Assembly (NCBI RefSeq): GCF_910596095.1
Contig: NC_056554.1
Location: 5,828,001 to 5,892,000, forward strand
Reading direction: 5' to 3'
Origin: Thunnus maccoyii
Taxonomy: Eukaryota; Chordata; Actinopteri; Scombriformes; Scombridae
Length of the DNA: 64,000 nucleotides
Positions 49,015-60,519 of this stretch are shown here, in pieces. Made by a program: the position numbers and the translations under genes. Positions within the stretch are counted from its first letter, which is position 1. The number at the start of each line of letters is the position of its first letter. A model generated the notes under the pieces. It was not told the origin of the DNA. It did no database searches and worked only from the letters and a program-made list of their open reading frames with translations.

Positions 49015-49845
49015 GGGCTGAAAATTGAAGCCAACGCAGAAGTGTCAAAATCTGCAGTTCCTTGAATAGCCACTTGAGGCTGGCTCCAAAAGCGAGTCAA
49101 TCCCCATAGACCCCCATGTTAAAATACACAACTTCACAGCAGAAATAAACATGTTTACAGCCTGGTACAAAACACGGTTTTGCTTATAACTAATTTCCTT
49201 GTTCATGACAATTGTACAGGGGGGAAATTTTTATATAGCTCACTTGTTTAGATTTTTATTAAGGCTTAAAGTTATGCATAATTAAGGGTGTGACTGCATT
49301 GAGTGACAAGTGGGTGCTGTTACAGGCAAGTCGCTCCCACGGCAACAACGTTGGTTTGGTAATGTGACCACGGCGTATCCCCAGAATCACAGAGCATAGG
49401 CATAGCTGTAACCGTCACTATTTCAGTGTGTTTTCAGTTCATCGTAGTTGATTGTATCTTTTTTGTTGCCTTAAAAAGTCTTGTTCAGCGTTTGGTTTTA
49501 CTAAAAGACCCTCTAAGGAGTCGCATGTTCACTTTTTTTTCTGGTCAGTACATTTTGTTTTAATGGTTTTTCACCAGCGAGAATTTCCATTAGCATTATC
49601 AAAGTTAACCACAGACTGCAAATACACCGTGCTAACCAAGCTGGCAGCCTAGCAGCTAGCAGCTAGCAGCTGGCAGCTAGCATTAGGGTCAGCTCCATCC
49701 TCTCGTCCAAATATGGTCACTTCTGGCTTCAAAAATCTAAGATGGCGGTGGTCAAAATGCAAACTCATCGCTTAAAAACGAGAGTCCACAGACCAATGGG
49801 TGACATCACGGTGGCTACGTCCATTATTTTTTACAGTCTAGGGTT
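49015..49845. repeat. Interspersed repeat (CCAACGCAGAAGTGTCAAAA... type)
   Basis: It opens TGAAGCCAACGCAGAAGTGT and closes GGTGACATCACGGTGGCTAC...TTTACAGTCTAGG, a pattern seen widely in fish DNA. A short GCAGCTA tandem array lies at 49641-49683. A related end fragment in the opposite orientation is at 45030. No coding capacity. Confidence 0.6.
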
Positions 49846-49956
49846 AGATAACTTTGTAATGAAAATGCCCTGCGCAACTTGTTTATTTTTTGGCTTTTGT
49901 TTTTGTTGTTGTAAATAGTACTCTTAATTATATTTCAACTAAGTAGTGTTGTAAGT

Positions 49957-50324
49957 AGGGCTGAGCAATGTAGACAAAATCAAATATCACAATATTTTTG
50001 ACCAAATACCTCAATATCAATACTGCGACAATATTGTAGGGATGACTATTGGTGCTTTCACAAAGTATTTACACGATGAGATTTTTGATAAATAATCATC
50101 AGTAACGTGGATATGATGACTAAGTGGGTGAAGACAAATAACAGAACAGTTAGAAAAGTCTGGTAAGTTCAGAAAATTACATCACTTTACTGTAATGCAG
50201 CCTTTAAAACCAGGAAAAGACAACATTTGCCATATCAGGATATGATGATATCCAAAATCAAAGACAATATCTAGTCTCATATCATGATATCAATATAATA
50301 TCGATACATCGATCGCCCAGCTCT
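49957..50324. mobile_element. Short TIR element (AGGGCTGAGCAAT... type MITE)
   Basis: It begins AGGGCTGAGCAATGTAGAC and ends CGATCGCCCAGCTCT, inverted repeats with few differences. The interior is rich in ATATCACAATATTT-like stretches. AGT flanks both sides. This is a common non-autonomous fish element. Confidence 0.7.
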
Positions 50325-50925
50325 AGTTGTATTTGCATGAGTAGTATTATTAGTATCAGTATTTGCAATATTAACATTAGCGTAGTATTAGCCTTTGCTA
50401 TGTGAACAAATGTGACATGATAAGAACTCCACTTTTTCAGGATGTCTTAGTGGTCTTTGGCTTAAGTAGTATTTATGTGGGAGTGCAACCATGTCTACAT
50501 CCTGCAGCCCTAACCCTAAAACCACAGTAGCTGCTGCACTAACAGTTACAAAGCAAACGCATGGGAGTCAAGTAAAAAATTAAAAGGTCTCGATGTAATT
50601 ACTAACTCATTCACTGTGTTCATAGTAGAAAATGCAACAATTTGCTCTGTATTAATTTGTTATATGTCATGATAGCGTTCCTTGTTAGCAAAGCATGTTT
50701 ACTTCACCCACTTCATCAACAACCCACCCCACTTCGACCTGATCAGTTGTCACTTGTGCACACAATCAAGACTGTCAAGGCCAACACCCTGTTAGTCCTC
50801 TCCCAGTGGAAAGAGACTTCTGATTTGAGGAAGTGAGCAGAACTCAAAAACCTTCTAAAACAGTAGTTTTTACAGTGGTTTTTACCTCATGACTGTTCAT
50901 AGCAGAATATTAGCTTAAAAGATGA
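50325..50925. other. Intergenic, duplicated flank
   Basis: No gene is seen. The block 50440-50600 is a diverged copy of 27795-27960 and 54810-54950. Confidence 0.35.
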
Positions 50926-51573
50926 GTTCACAGTTTTTCAAGTCTGTCTGAAAGCAACAGTCAGGTGCCCAAATGAACAGTGAAAAAGGTTTTTGTTGCC
51001 ATAATCATTCCTCCTGTTCATACTGGCCATTAGAAGATTGCTTTATAATGCATTTACAATGTTAATGATGGGGGCCAAAATCCACAGTCCTCTTCTGTGC
51101 CAACATGTATTTAAAAGTTTATCTGAAGCTAATGTGAAGCTTTCAGCCGCCCAAATGACTCAAATCGCGTAGTTACCTTTCAACGTTACAGTCTTTTTTG
51201 TGCCAGAGTCACTCTTTGTGTTTCTATACTTCCACCACGGCTCAATAGAGAAACACTGTCTGAGGAAACACAAAGAGGAAATTTGATGCTAAAAAGACTG
51301 TCAATGTGGCAGATATCCACTTGATATGACTAACTCAGACTGCTGAAGCCTCATATAAGCCTCAGATCAACTTTGAAATGTATTTTTGCACAAAATAATT
51401 GTGTGGACACATTGTGGATTTTGGCCCCCATCACTTACATTGAAAGCACATTTGAAGGGGATCTTTTAACAGTCAGTATGGACAGGAGTAATGATTACAG
51501 CGACAAAAACCTCTTCCACTATTCATATGGACACCTTACTGTTGTTTTAAGGCAGAATTGAAAAAGTGTGAAC
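50926..51573. mobile_element. Palindromic MITE-like element, copy 2
   Basis: The ends GTTCACAGTTTTTCAAGTCTG and its near reverse complement close a palindrome of about 648 bp. Inner arm pairs include CAACAGTCAGGTGCCC against GGACACCTTACTGTTG, and GGGGGCCAAAATCCACAG against GTGGATTTTGGCCCCC. The centre lies near 51245. It is non-coding. A decayed relative sits in the N1 intron. Confidence 0.8.
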
Positions 51574-52234
51574 CTATTTTTTAAGCTACAGCGGGAGATT
51601 CAGATCAGACAAAGCATCCTTGGTCTCACTCTTTTCTTTTCCAACTGTCAGAGTTTTGGTTCAAACAGTTCTATCAGCCATTATAAGAGACAACACTACA
51701 GTGTGCAGCGAGCTCCCAGTATGAACACTGGTCTGAGGTCAGTACATTAGAGAACCGTGCTGACACAGAACTGACAGAGAGTGGTCTGTTGTGTTAAGGC
51801 TAAGATGTTTCATACTACAGTACACAGTACATCATGCTCTAAAACTACTACTGTTCCTAATATTGGAGCTAACTGTGTTAACCTGTTACGCTCATTCATG
51901 TAGCCTGATAATGGACAGAAAAGGAGAGAGCAAATTATGCACACAAAAAAAACACACACACGCACACACACACCTACATTGTCTTTCTGTCAAGTAAGGT
52001 TTATTTTCATCTTTAATCACACCAAATGGACAAACATTATTTGGCTAAGCACTGGGGATAAAAGACAAAATGTCCAAGACATATTTTCATTGTGATCCTC
52101 CAACAAGAGAGAAACAAAGAGAGAGTAGAGGGTTCCCAGTGTGTAGAGAGATTAATTTGGCTGCATTACACCTCGAAAGAGACACTAATAAAATCCAATT
52201 TTACTCACAAAGTACAAATGAAACATGTACAGTT

Positions 52235-53771
52235 CTACTGCTTTACGCTGGAGTACACACATTCATTCTTGGTGTTGCTCTTCTGTCTTCTTGATCTGTT
52301 TGCCACATTTACACTTAAAGCAGCATAATGGAGGTTGTCTGCGTCTTGGTAACCCTGGTAATAACATACATATATATCACAATGTGGTTCTGTCATAAGA
52401 CAATTCATTGTTTGTGTTATTAAAAGTTAAGCTAAAGAAATAATATTCACCTCTGCAACTGTGGAGGGAACTGAAAATCTTGCTTGAGACTCTGTTTGTG
52501 AAACAGATAAAGTTATTTTACTCCAAAGCCAGGTTTAGTGAATACAAACTGTCAATTAACAGTACCATTTACCTGTACACTGGCAGTTTCTTTTGCCCAT
52601 CTTATGTGCCAAGATTGTCAGTAAAACACACAGGAAGACAGTGGTCGCCAAAGCTCCACTCAAGAAATATACCAAGTCAAAAGAGACCTCCTCATCTACA
52701 AATCAAGACATTAGGAGAAATTACACTTTTCTGCTTTTTTGAACTTTTGTCTACTGCCTTCATTTAAAATTTGTTTACTGTTACATAACTATCACTATTT
52801 ATCAGATGTGATAACCTGTGCAAAATAAGCTACTTACACTCAAAGTCCAACGTGGTCCTGTTTCCAAACAGTATCTGTCCACATGAGGCGACAGCGCAGT
52901 AGTAGGTCCCAGCATGAGAAAGATCCAGACTCTTCATTGGCAAGTTGTAGACACAGGTGTGTGTTTGTGTGTTATTGTTCCTCTCACACTGATCATTCCT
53001 GCCTCCATGTGTGTAAATGACTCCTGGATGAGATTCTTGGGAGTTTTTGAACCAGTAAACACTGTGTTCTCCATCATCACAGGTCCCAGTGTGTACTGTA
53101 CAGTTCAGAGTCACAGAGCCTCCTGGCTGGATGCTCTCAGATGCCGACTGATGGACTGAAGCTTGGATGTTCAAACCTGAATCCTTTACATTGACAATAG
53201 TTCCCTCTGCAAATTCTAACATAAATGAATAACCACTTGCGCAGTAATAAGTAGCTGAGTCTGAGAGGTGTAAATTGGAAATCTTTAAGTGATTTTTACC
53301 AACGTTAGTTTCCAACGTGAAGCGTGGATTGTCCTTGAATTCATCATGAAAAGTGCCATGTTTATCGAACTTATAGGTCATAGAGATGAGCTTTGGCTTC
53401 TGTCCCACTGTTTGCTTATACCAATAATACTTTGCAGCATCACTTTCATAGAAACATTGCAAAGTCAGGTTGTCACCAACAGTAGCTGACATAAAACCAC
53501 CCGCTTGATGCACAGTTGTGGACTGCATCATATTAGTCGTCTGAGCTGAAGTGAAATTGGAGACAAAGTGAATACACAATTAATTTTATGTGACAGAAAT
53601 GATATCATTGTCAGAAAAAATACAAGTAATTACATTAGGACTGAAACTTAATCAAACAACAAAGAGAATGAAAAACATTAAAACAAAACTGCTTTTATAA
53701 AAACACAACTCACCCATTTTTCCCAAGAACAAACATGTTAGGCAGAAAGCAAACGCTGGAGATGTCACCAT
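52235..53771 (-). CDS. nitr: Novel immune-type receptor (N11)
   Basis: Exons are leader 53714-53771, fused V+I 52838-53545, transmembrane 52573-52695, linker 52451-52491 and tail 52235-52354. They give about 349 residues. The V domain is one of the more diverged here: LQCFYES, YYWYKQTVGQKPKL, DSATYYCASG, J-like FAEGT, and an N-terminus of MMQSTTVHQAGG in place of the usual KFSSSV-type start. I domain: six cysteines, but the terminal J-like motif is LFGNRT, with arginine for glycine. Membrane part: VYFLSGALATTVFLCVLLTI, followed by the positive stretch HKMGKRN. The tail has ITIM LHYAAL and ends ECVYSSVKQ. Splice sites are canonical. Likely an inhibitory receptor. Confidence 0.92.
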
Positions 53772-53842
53772 GTTGAAATTGCTGTGTTGAATGAAAAGCA
53801 CTTTGATACATTTTCCACTCCTCAGAGACAAGATTGTGTTTG

Positions 53843-53852
53843 ATTGGCCAAC
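53843..53852 (-). promoter_or_regulatory. CCAAT-type promoter element of N11
   Basis: ATTGGCCAAC lies 72 bp upstream of the start codon, followed by CAGGCAATATTGATCACATG. The spacer found in paralogs between the two halves of the module is shortened. Confidence 0.5.
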
Positions 53853-55876
53853 CAGGCAATATTGATCACATGTTCACTGCCACGTATAGTGTCAGTGTTT
53901 TTTTGTTCCTTAAGAAGAATCACATGGTGAGAAGTAACTGAAGCAAAGACACTCCTCACAGTGTTTTTACCTCTGCTTTTGGCAATGGATTGATCATGTC
54001 ACTGTATTATCTGGGGTATATAACTATGCTAGTTTTATAGTTAACATTTAATAAAGAACATAAATATTCCTTATTCCTATGATTTTGAGCAGTTTATAAT
54101 GAGACTTTTATGACTCTTCCCAAGATACAAACTTTTTTCTTTTTTTAAATCTGCTTCCTCTGGATGCTTTTTTCTGTCTGGCTTCAAATTCTGGCAAAGA
54201 CCAGCTTTCCTGTTCTTCAATGAACAAGCTTCATATTCTTGTTATTGTATTGTATAGGACCAGTTAACACTATGGCATTGAAAAATGTGTTCAAACTTAC
54301 CCTTAATAGTATTAATATGGTTTATAAATACATTTTCTTGGTTTTATTAAAAACATTTTGAGATAATGTGAATACTGTTTATATTTCTGACACCACCTTA
54401 ATACATTGGAGATGGTGAGAGACATTCAGTTTATGATGCTGAAGGCATTCAAAAACTACATTTGAAATCTTAACTGTAGTGTCTTTTCCAGTCACAATGT
54501 GCTGCTTATTCATAACGAACCATAGAGCTCAGTGGCAGCATTTTTCACTGGGATTCAGTTTTCATTTTTTCTTCCTTTGGTGGAAAACAGTAAAAACTGT
54601 CAGCTGGATTTATAGTAACTCTCATATCTTGCTTGATTATATTTTTTAAATGTCTACTGTTTTTTGATTGTCACAACACTTTGCATTCTGACATGTCAAA
54701 ATGACTAATGCAATCAGTGTATCATATTCCTTGTTTTTGTTGTCGTCATAACTAGATTTATATTAAACTGTTTCAATATTAAATGTGATATCCACTGTCT
54801 TTGGATGTTTAAGTGGTCTTTATCTTAAGAAGCATCTATGTGAGAGTGCAAACACCTCTACATCCTGCTGAAAACCACAAAGGCAGAACAATGAATGATA
54901 TACAAAGCAAAATGCATGAAGGTCAAGGTTAACAGGTCTCGGTGTAATGACTGCCTCATTCCTGTGTTCACAGCAGAAACAAAACTGAGCATAGGAATAG
55001 AATATTTTATAAAAGCATTTCTCTGCCTTGTTCTTTAACTTTGTTATTGCAATAACATGCTCCACTTAGACCCGATCAATTAGCCATTTTCACAGAATTT
55101 CCTCCTGTGTTTTCTCAGTCAATGTGATGATTACAGAACAATTCAGACTTTTCTTGTTTGCTGCATTATTCATATTTATCTAGATAATAAGACTGGTGTC
55201 AGTTTATCTCTGTATGTTGAGTCCAACAATATTATAGGCTGTCTTAGTGCAAAGGCTGGAAGCAGGGGGAAACAGCAAGCCTGCATAAATAGTGCAAAGC
55301 CTTCCAACAATCTCTAAACTATCTTACTATCATATTAGCTAGCAGGCTAGTCACTCATATTACCAAGAGTCATCTGGGTCACATTCAAAGGCTGCATTTC
55401 AGTCCACCTGTTTTCAATTTGCGCATTTAAAAAACCTGGAAATGCGGAACATTTTTTCAAAAAATCACAAAATATCACAAAAAAGTTTGTGTGCTTGGCT
55501 GAGGTGGAAGACTTGGTGTATCAGTAGAGGCTAAATGTGACCAAAGTGCAGTTCAAACAGACTAAGCAATTAAATCATTATGTACAGGAAAAATGTGACT
55601 TAAATCAGTGGAAGTTTGTGGTGCGCATGCTCTATGGTTATGGAAAACATCAGAGCAAATTTATAAACAGGTGTTGTTTGGATAAACTGACCACATATTG
55701 GGAATCTAAATGGTTACTTTATCACCTGAAAAAATATTAACAATTAATAAAATGGAATATCAACAGTCCTACACTGAAAATTACCACAGTTTTTAGCCTG
55801 TCGCATCAGATTTGCTGGGGAAATTATGCCATGTTGGGCATCCCGACCCATCCCAACAGGTGCTCGGCCCTCAGAC
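53853..55876. other. Intergenic region between N11 and hAT-like copy 2
   Basis: No gene is seen. The block 54805-54950 matches 27795-27960 (CTACATCCTGCTGAAAACCAC and CAACAGGTCTC-like). The remaining sequence is AT-rich and looks unique. Confidence 0.35.
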
Positions 55877-57022
55877 TAGTGCATAGCTCTGGGTGGGCCT
55901 GAGTGGGCCAATCAGAAGGCTTCCTTTTTTGCTGGATCATCCAATGAATAGCAGTCAATGAGTACTGTTTCAAATCTGACTACGCGACCAATGAAAATAA
56001 AGCAGTTGTTGTCTCTTACTTCTTGTTTACCATATGCTGCATTTTGCAAATAACTAACCCTAACCCTTGAAAGCAGCCCCTCCTCTTTCACTGCGCTGCT
56101 GCACAGAGGACCAGAAGCCTACTGTCCATTAACTAGCTGCTTTTACTGTAGGTTAAGATGAAAACCATGGAGAAACAAAGCCTTGAGATGTCAGGAGCAG
56201 GAAGAAGAGAATTCAGCTCCAGCTCAGCCATCATTGTCAACCTAGATGCCTCCTCCTGCAACAGTTTCTCCTCAACAAGTTCCAAGTAGTAACAACACGT
56301 ACGTGGCTGCTAAGTCAGCAGCTACAAGCTATAATGTTACTGTTGAAAGACTCATTTCTGCTGTCAGTCAGACAAAAACTGCCATCAGGGATGACATACA
56401 GACTGAACTCTTTGCCCCTGCTCTCCTTTGAAACAGAACCAACTGAAGCGTTGGACTATAATGAAATAATGTCAGTGTTCAGCACCAAGCCCCATCATCT
56501 CCTTCTGTAACCATCAAACTAAGCTAATTTACAATTTCAGACTATAGTAGCCTGTTGCCTGTTTCAATATTATTGCTTATGGGGAATAATTTTTGCTGGG
56601 TTTACTACTGGATGCTGATGTTGCCGTGTCTGCCATCTGTGTGTGTGTGTGTCTGTGTGTCATCACTCTCTTAAGGGGGCTTAGCGCCCTCAGTTATATT
56701 TTTTGCCCCCTCTGTTTAAGCTTTATGTATCTATAGAAAAATAGCTAAAACAGCAAAATTATTGGCCAAAAAACGTGACTTTTGCTTAGCTGTTGTTTCA
56801 GAACCATGGACAGCGCTGTTTTGTGTCAGGCATGCAACATGATAAAAAAGTTGCTGCATGGTTAAATCAGTTAATTTATTTTATGAAGAACAACAAAAAA
56901 TTCAAAGTCACTTCATCCTGGCGCCATGCCAGGCCATGTTCAAGTGTCATTTTCAATGTCACTGTTCATGTTGGTGCACCTCTATCCATACATATGAGTA
57001 ATGATGCTTTTGCATCTGTCAG

Positions 57023-57066
<44 letters not shown>

Positions 57067-57290
57067 ATGTGGCCACAGTATGATGCTGTTAATGTTTGTC
57101 TTGGTGCCTGTAACATTACCTCTGATGATGTATAAGGTATGAATAAACTGAGATGCATTCAGGCAAGTATAGTTGTAATGGTCTATTTTGGTTAATATAT
57201 GCATTTCAGAAGTATGATTGGTCTTGGAAGGGCTAGGCCCACCCATTTTTCTCTGTGCCCACCCACTCTGTGTTTTCACTGGAATACCTA
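55877..57290. mobile_element. hAT-like DNA transposon remnant, copy 2
   Basis: It matches the outer blocks of 9500-12536 without the nested repeats, so it shows the original length of about 1.4 kb. Start: GGGTGGGCCTGAGTGGGCC. End: CTAGGCCCACCCATTTTTCT and GTGCCCACCCACTCTG. A (TG)n microsatellite lies at 57024-57062. No intact transposase. Confidence 0.55.
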
Positions 57291-58308
57291 AGAAGTAACT
57301 AATCTGGTGGCACTGCTACCAGTTTTGAATCCAGATGTCTCTACGGTACAGTGGTTGCCTGATTGTGATCTGATCTGATGGGGATTAGTGGGGTCTTGGT
57401 AACCACACCATGAGCATCATATTACCACATCGGTAATGTTGTAATCTTCCTGCCATTTTAGCTTTCTGACATGACAGTGCAATATTTATTGATGATATTT
57501 ATAGTCTATATACTGTACACACAGTTTCTCAATGTCAAAGTGTAACATGATTATATTAAATTATTAGCTCATTAATGATACAAAAACACAAACACAGTGC
57601 TGCATTTAGCACAAAATAGTGTAACAGTTTATTTACATTATGTTCCTCCATTTGTACAACATCCGTGAACCTGGCATCTTAAATATACTGGTTTCATTGT
57701 GAAAAATCATTTATGTATTAAACAATCTAAAGATTATAAATGCACACGGTAGTTGCTTTGGAAGAAAACAAAGTAAGATTGTGGAGACATCCTGCTTGAA
57801 ACCATACAGAGCAGAGTTTTCATCATACATATGACTGACTCTTAGCAAAGCATACAGAGATCTCATCTTCTGACTGCAGACCACAACGGAAGCTATAAAA
57901 AGATTGTTAAATCACTGGGTTTGTAGCAACATGTACAAAAAACATGTAAAGAATAACAGATATTTCCTAGATGTAATATTCTATGTTATGTGCAGTCAAT
58001 TTAATAAAATATTATGTGGTCTGTTTACATTGTCCATGGTGAAGGTTCTTCTTGGTAAAATTAAGTGGTGCATCATGTTTTCAGATACAAAGTGATAGTA
58101 GAAATATGGCCTTAAACCTCTGACAACACTTAAAAAACATCAGACAGGAAGTAGTTTACTGCAACCCAAGTCTTTACACTAATTGCAAGTATTTGAAATG
58201 ATGTGGACAAAACTTTTCCTCTTTTAAGAAAATCTACATTACTTCTTAAAGCAGATGTTAACAAAATGATATCTTACAGAAAAACAGAGTATTGAAACCT
58301 GTCCAGTT
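57291..58308. other. 3' flank of N12
   Basis: No gene is seen. The block 57780-57960 resembles 230-375 near N1 and 62765-62940 near N13 (ACATCCTGCTTGAAACCAT, ATCTCATCTTCTGACTGCAGACCAC). It is the shared NITR 3' flank. Confidence 0.45.
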
Positions 58309-58825
58309 CTACTGCCTCACACTGGAGTACACACATTGACTCGAGGTGTCGTCCCTCTGCCTTCTCGGTCGGTTGACCTTGTGATCCCGTAAAGCAGCAT
58401 AATGGAGGTTGTCTGCATCTTGATAAGCCTGGTAGCAAAAATATTAGCAAATGACAAGTCCAAGAGAAGTCCAAAATCACCTTTTGCCGTGCTATAAAAT
58501 AAGTCTGGGTGGTAATTCAACCGTAGTGTTAATTTTGTTAAATATTTTTTTAATCTAGTCTTAGTCCTGTGGAATGTCCTTGTTAGTTTTCAACATATTT
58601 ATTCAACCTCACCCTGTTTTTTTAGTAAAAGATAACCGTAACTATTTTAGTGTAGTTTTAGGCAATGAAAGCTGTCGACGTTTCAGTCTTTTGTAGTCAT
58701 CAGATTTTATTGAACATTTCAGTCAATCTAGTTGAGCCAAAAAATATCATTTTTGTCAAATTTATTTCACATAAGATTGTATCTTTTAATTTGACCCGCT
58801 GCACTTTCACATCAGCATCCCCCGG

Positions 58826-58864
<39 letters not shown>

Positions 58865-58899
58865 CAGCATATAACCGACACTTGCGACACATACACACA

Positions 58900-58973
<74 letters not shown>

Positions 58974-60436
58974 TATTTGGATATTTCGATTGTAATTTAG
59001 AAAAAAAAGTCTATAATATTTTGTTTCCTTTTTTTGTCAACAAAAATGAAGAAAGATTTTGTAAAGTTTTTATTTTTGAACTACATTTTAGTCTTATCTT
59101 TTTTCATTAACAATATTGCATGTTAATACTATTCAACAGTTCATTTAAATAGGTCATATTCACCTCTCCATTTGTTGGGGCGGAAGCTGAAATTCTTTCA
59201 GATTCTGTTGTGAAACAAAGAAAAAGCTTTTTATTTAAAGCCATAATCAGTGATAACAAGTTGCCAGATAGAAACCGTCCCAGTTACCTCCACATTGGCA
59301 GCCGTTTTTCTTGTTCATCATGCACACTGAGAAAGCCAGTAAAATAACCAGGATGGTGGTGAACGCCAAAGCTCCACTCAAGAAATACACAAGAGAATCA
59401 AGAGAGCCCACCTCATCTGCAGAAACACACATCAGGACACAGAACTCTCTAGTGTTGTGTTTGTATTAATTTAGATTTCAATTAGGGAGTAATCATAACT
59501 ACTTCTCATATGAAACAACCTCTGCTAAAGTGTTACTCACCCTTTGGTTTGGTCCCGTTTCCAAACAGTATCTGTCCACATGAGGCGACAGCACAGTCGG
59601 TTACAGCATGAGAAAGATTCAGACTCATTGGCAAGTTGTAGACACAGGTGTCTGTTTGTGTGTAGTTCCTCTCACACTGATCATTCCTGCCTCCATGTGT
59701 GTATATGAGTCCTGGTTGAGATTCTTCAGAGTTTTTGAACCAGTAAATACTGTGTTCTCCATCATCACAGGTCCCAGTGTGTACTGTACAGTTCAGAGTC
59801 ACAGAGCCTCCTGGCTGGATGCTCTCAGATGCCGACTGATAGACCAGAGCTTGTATGTTCAAACCTGAACCCTTTATATTGACAGTAATTCCCTCCGCAA
59901 ATTCAAACTTGTATGAATAGCAACTTATGCAGTAGTAAGTAGCCGAGTCTGAAATACGTAAATCAGAAATTGTCAAGTGATTCTTACCGTTTTTAGTTTC
60001 CAATGTGAAGCGAGGATCATTCTTGAACTCGTTATGAAAAGTGCCTTTTGTATCATGTTTATAGAAGTTAGAGATGAGCTGTGGTTTCTGTCCCAGAGTT
60101 TGCTTATACCAGTAAAACATCGCTGCTACATCACCTTCATAGAAACATTGCAAAGTCACGTTGTCACCAACATTAGCTGATAAAAATCCACTCTCTTGGT
60201 GTACAGATAAGGACGATTTAGGATTAGTTGCCAGAGCTGAAGAGAAAAGAGACAAAGGAGATTTGCAATTAGTGCAATGATAGAAGTTTAATTTAATAAC
60301 AAGATTGCAAGAAAATGTAGAAATTATATCAACAAAAATGTATATACATTTTAAGGATACAAATGCAACAGCAACACTTACCTGTTCTCCCCAAGAACAG
60401 ACAAGTCAGAAATAAAGCAAACTTCAGAGATGTCAT
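58309..60436 (-). CDS. nitr: Novel immune-type receptor with degenerate I domain (N12)
   Basis: Exons are leader 60382-60436, fused V+I 59541-60236, transmembrane 59288-59416, linker 59164-59204 and tail 58309-58428. They give about 346 residues in frame. V domain: LQCFYEG, FYWYKQTLGQKPQL, DSATYYCISC, J-like FAEGI. The I domain is damaged although open. The usual SHAGTYYCAVASC reads SHAVTDCAVASC, so the tyrosine-containing Y-Y-C signature is gone. Two single residues are missing nearby, and the end reads LFGNGTKPKG. The membrane segment and tail are sound: ITIM LHYAAL, end QCVYSSVRQ. The tail-linker intron of about 735 bp is long because of large CA and CT microsatellites. It may be a receptor with a poorly folding I domain or a gene in early decay. 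Confidence 0.85.
58830..58974. repeat. (CA)n and (TC)n microsatellites in an N12 intron
   Basis: A CA run at about 58830-58862 is followed by a long pure TC run at 58901-58958 and a short CA run. They lie between the tail and linker exons of N12. The minus-strand frame rich in RE and CV is an artefact of these runs. Confidence 0.9.
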
Positions 60437-60509
60437 CGTGTTCAAAATATCTTGTTGAATGTAGAGAACCTCTAAATGTTCTCTACTCTTAGAGTGAAGA
60501 CAATGTTTG

Positions 60510-60519
60510 ATTGGCTAAC
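60510..60519 (-). promoter_or_regulatory. CCAAT-type promoter element of N12
   Basis: ATTGGCTAAC lies 74 bp upstream of the start codon, followed by AAGAAGTGACACTGCATGTCC. Confidence 0.5.

Noticed and set aside
58700-58972. Minus-strand frame rich in RE and CV repeats
   Set aside because: Pure translation of the CT and CA microsatellites in an N12 intron.
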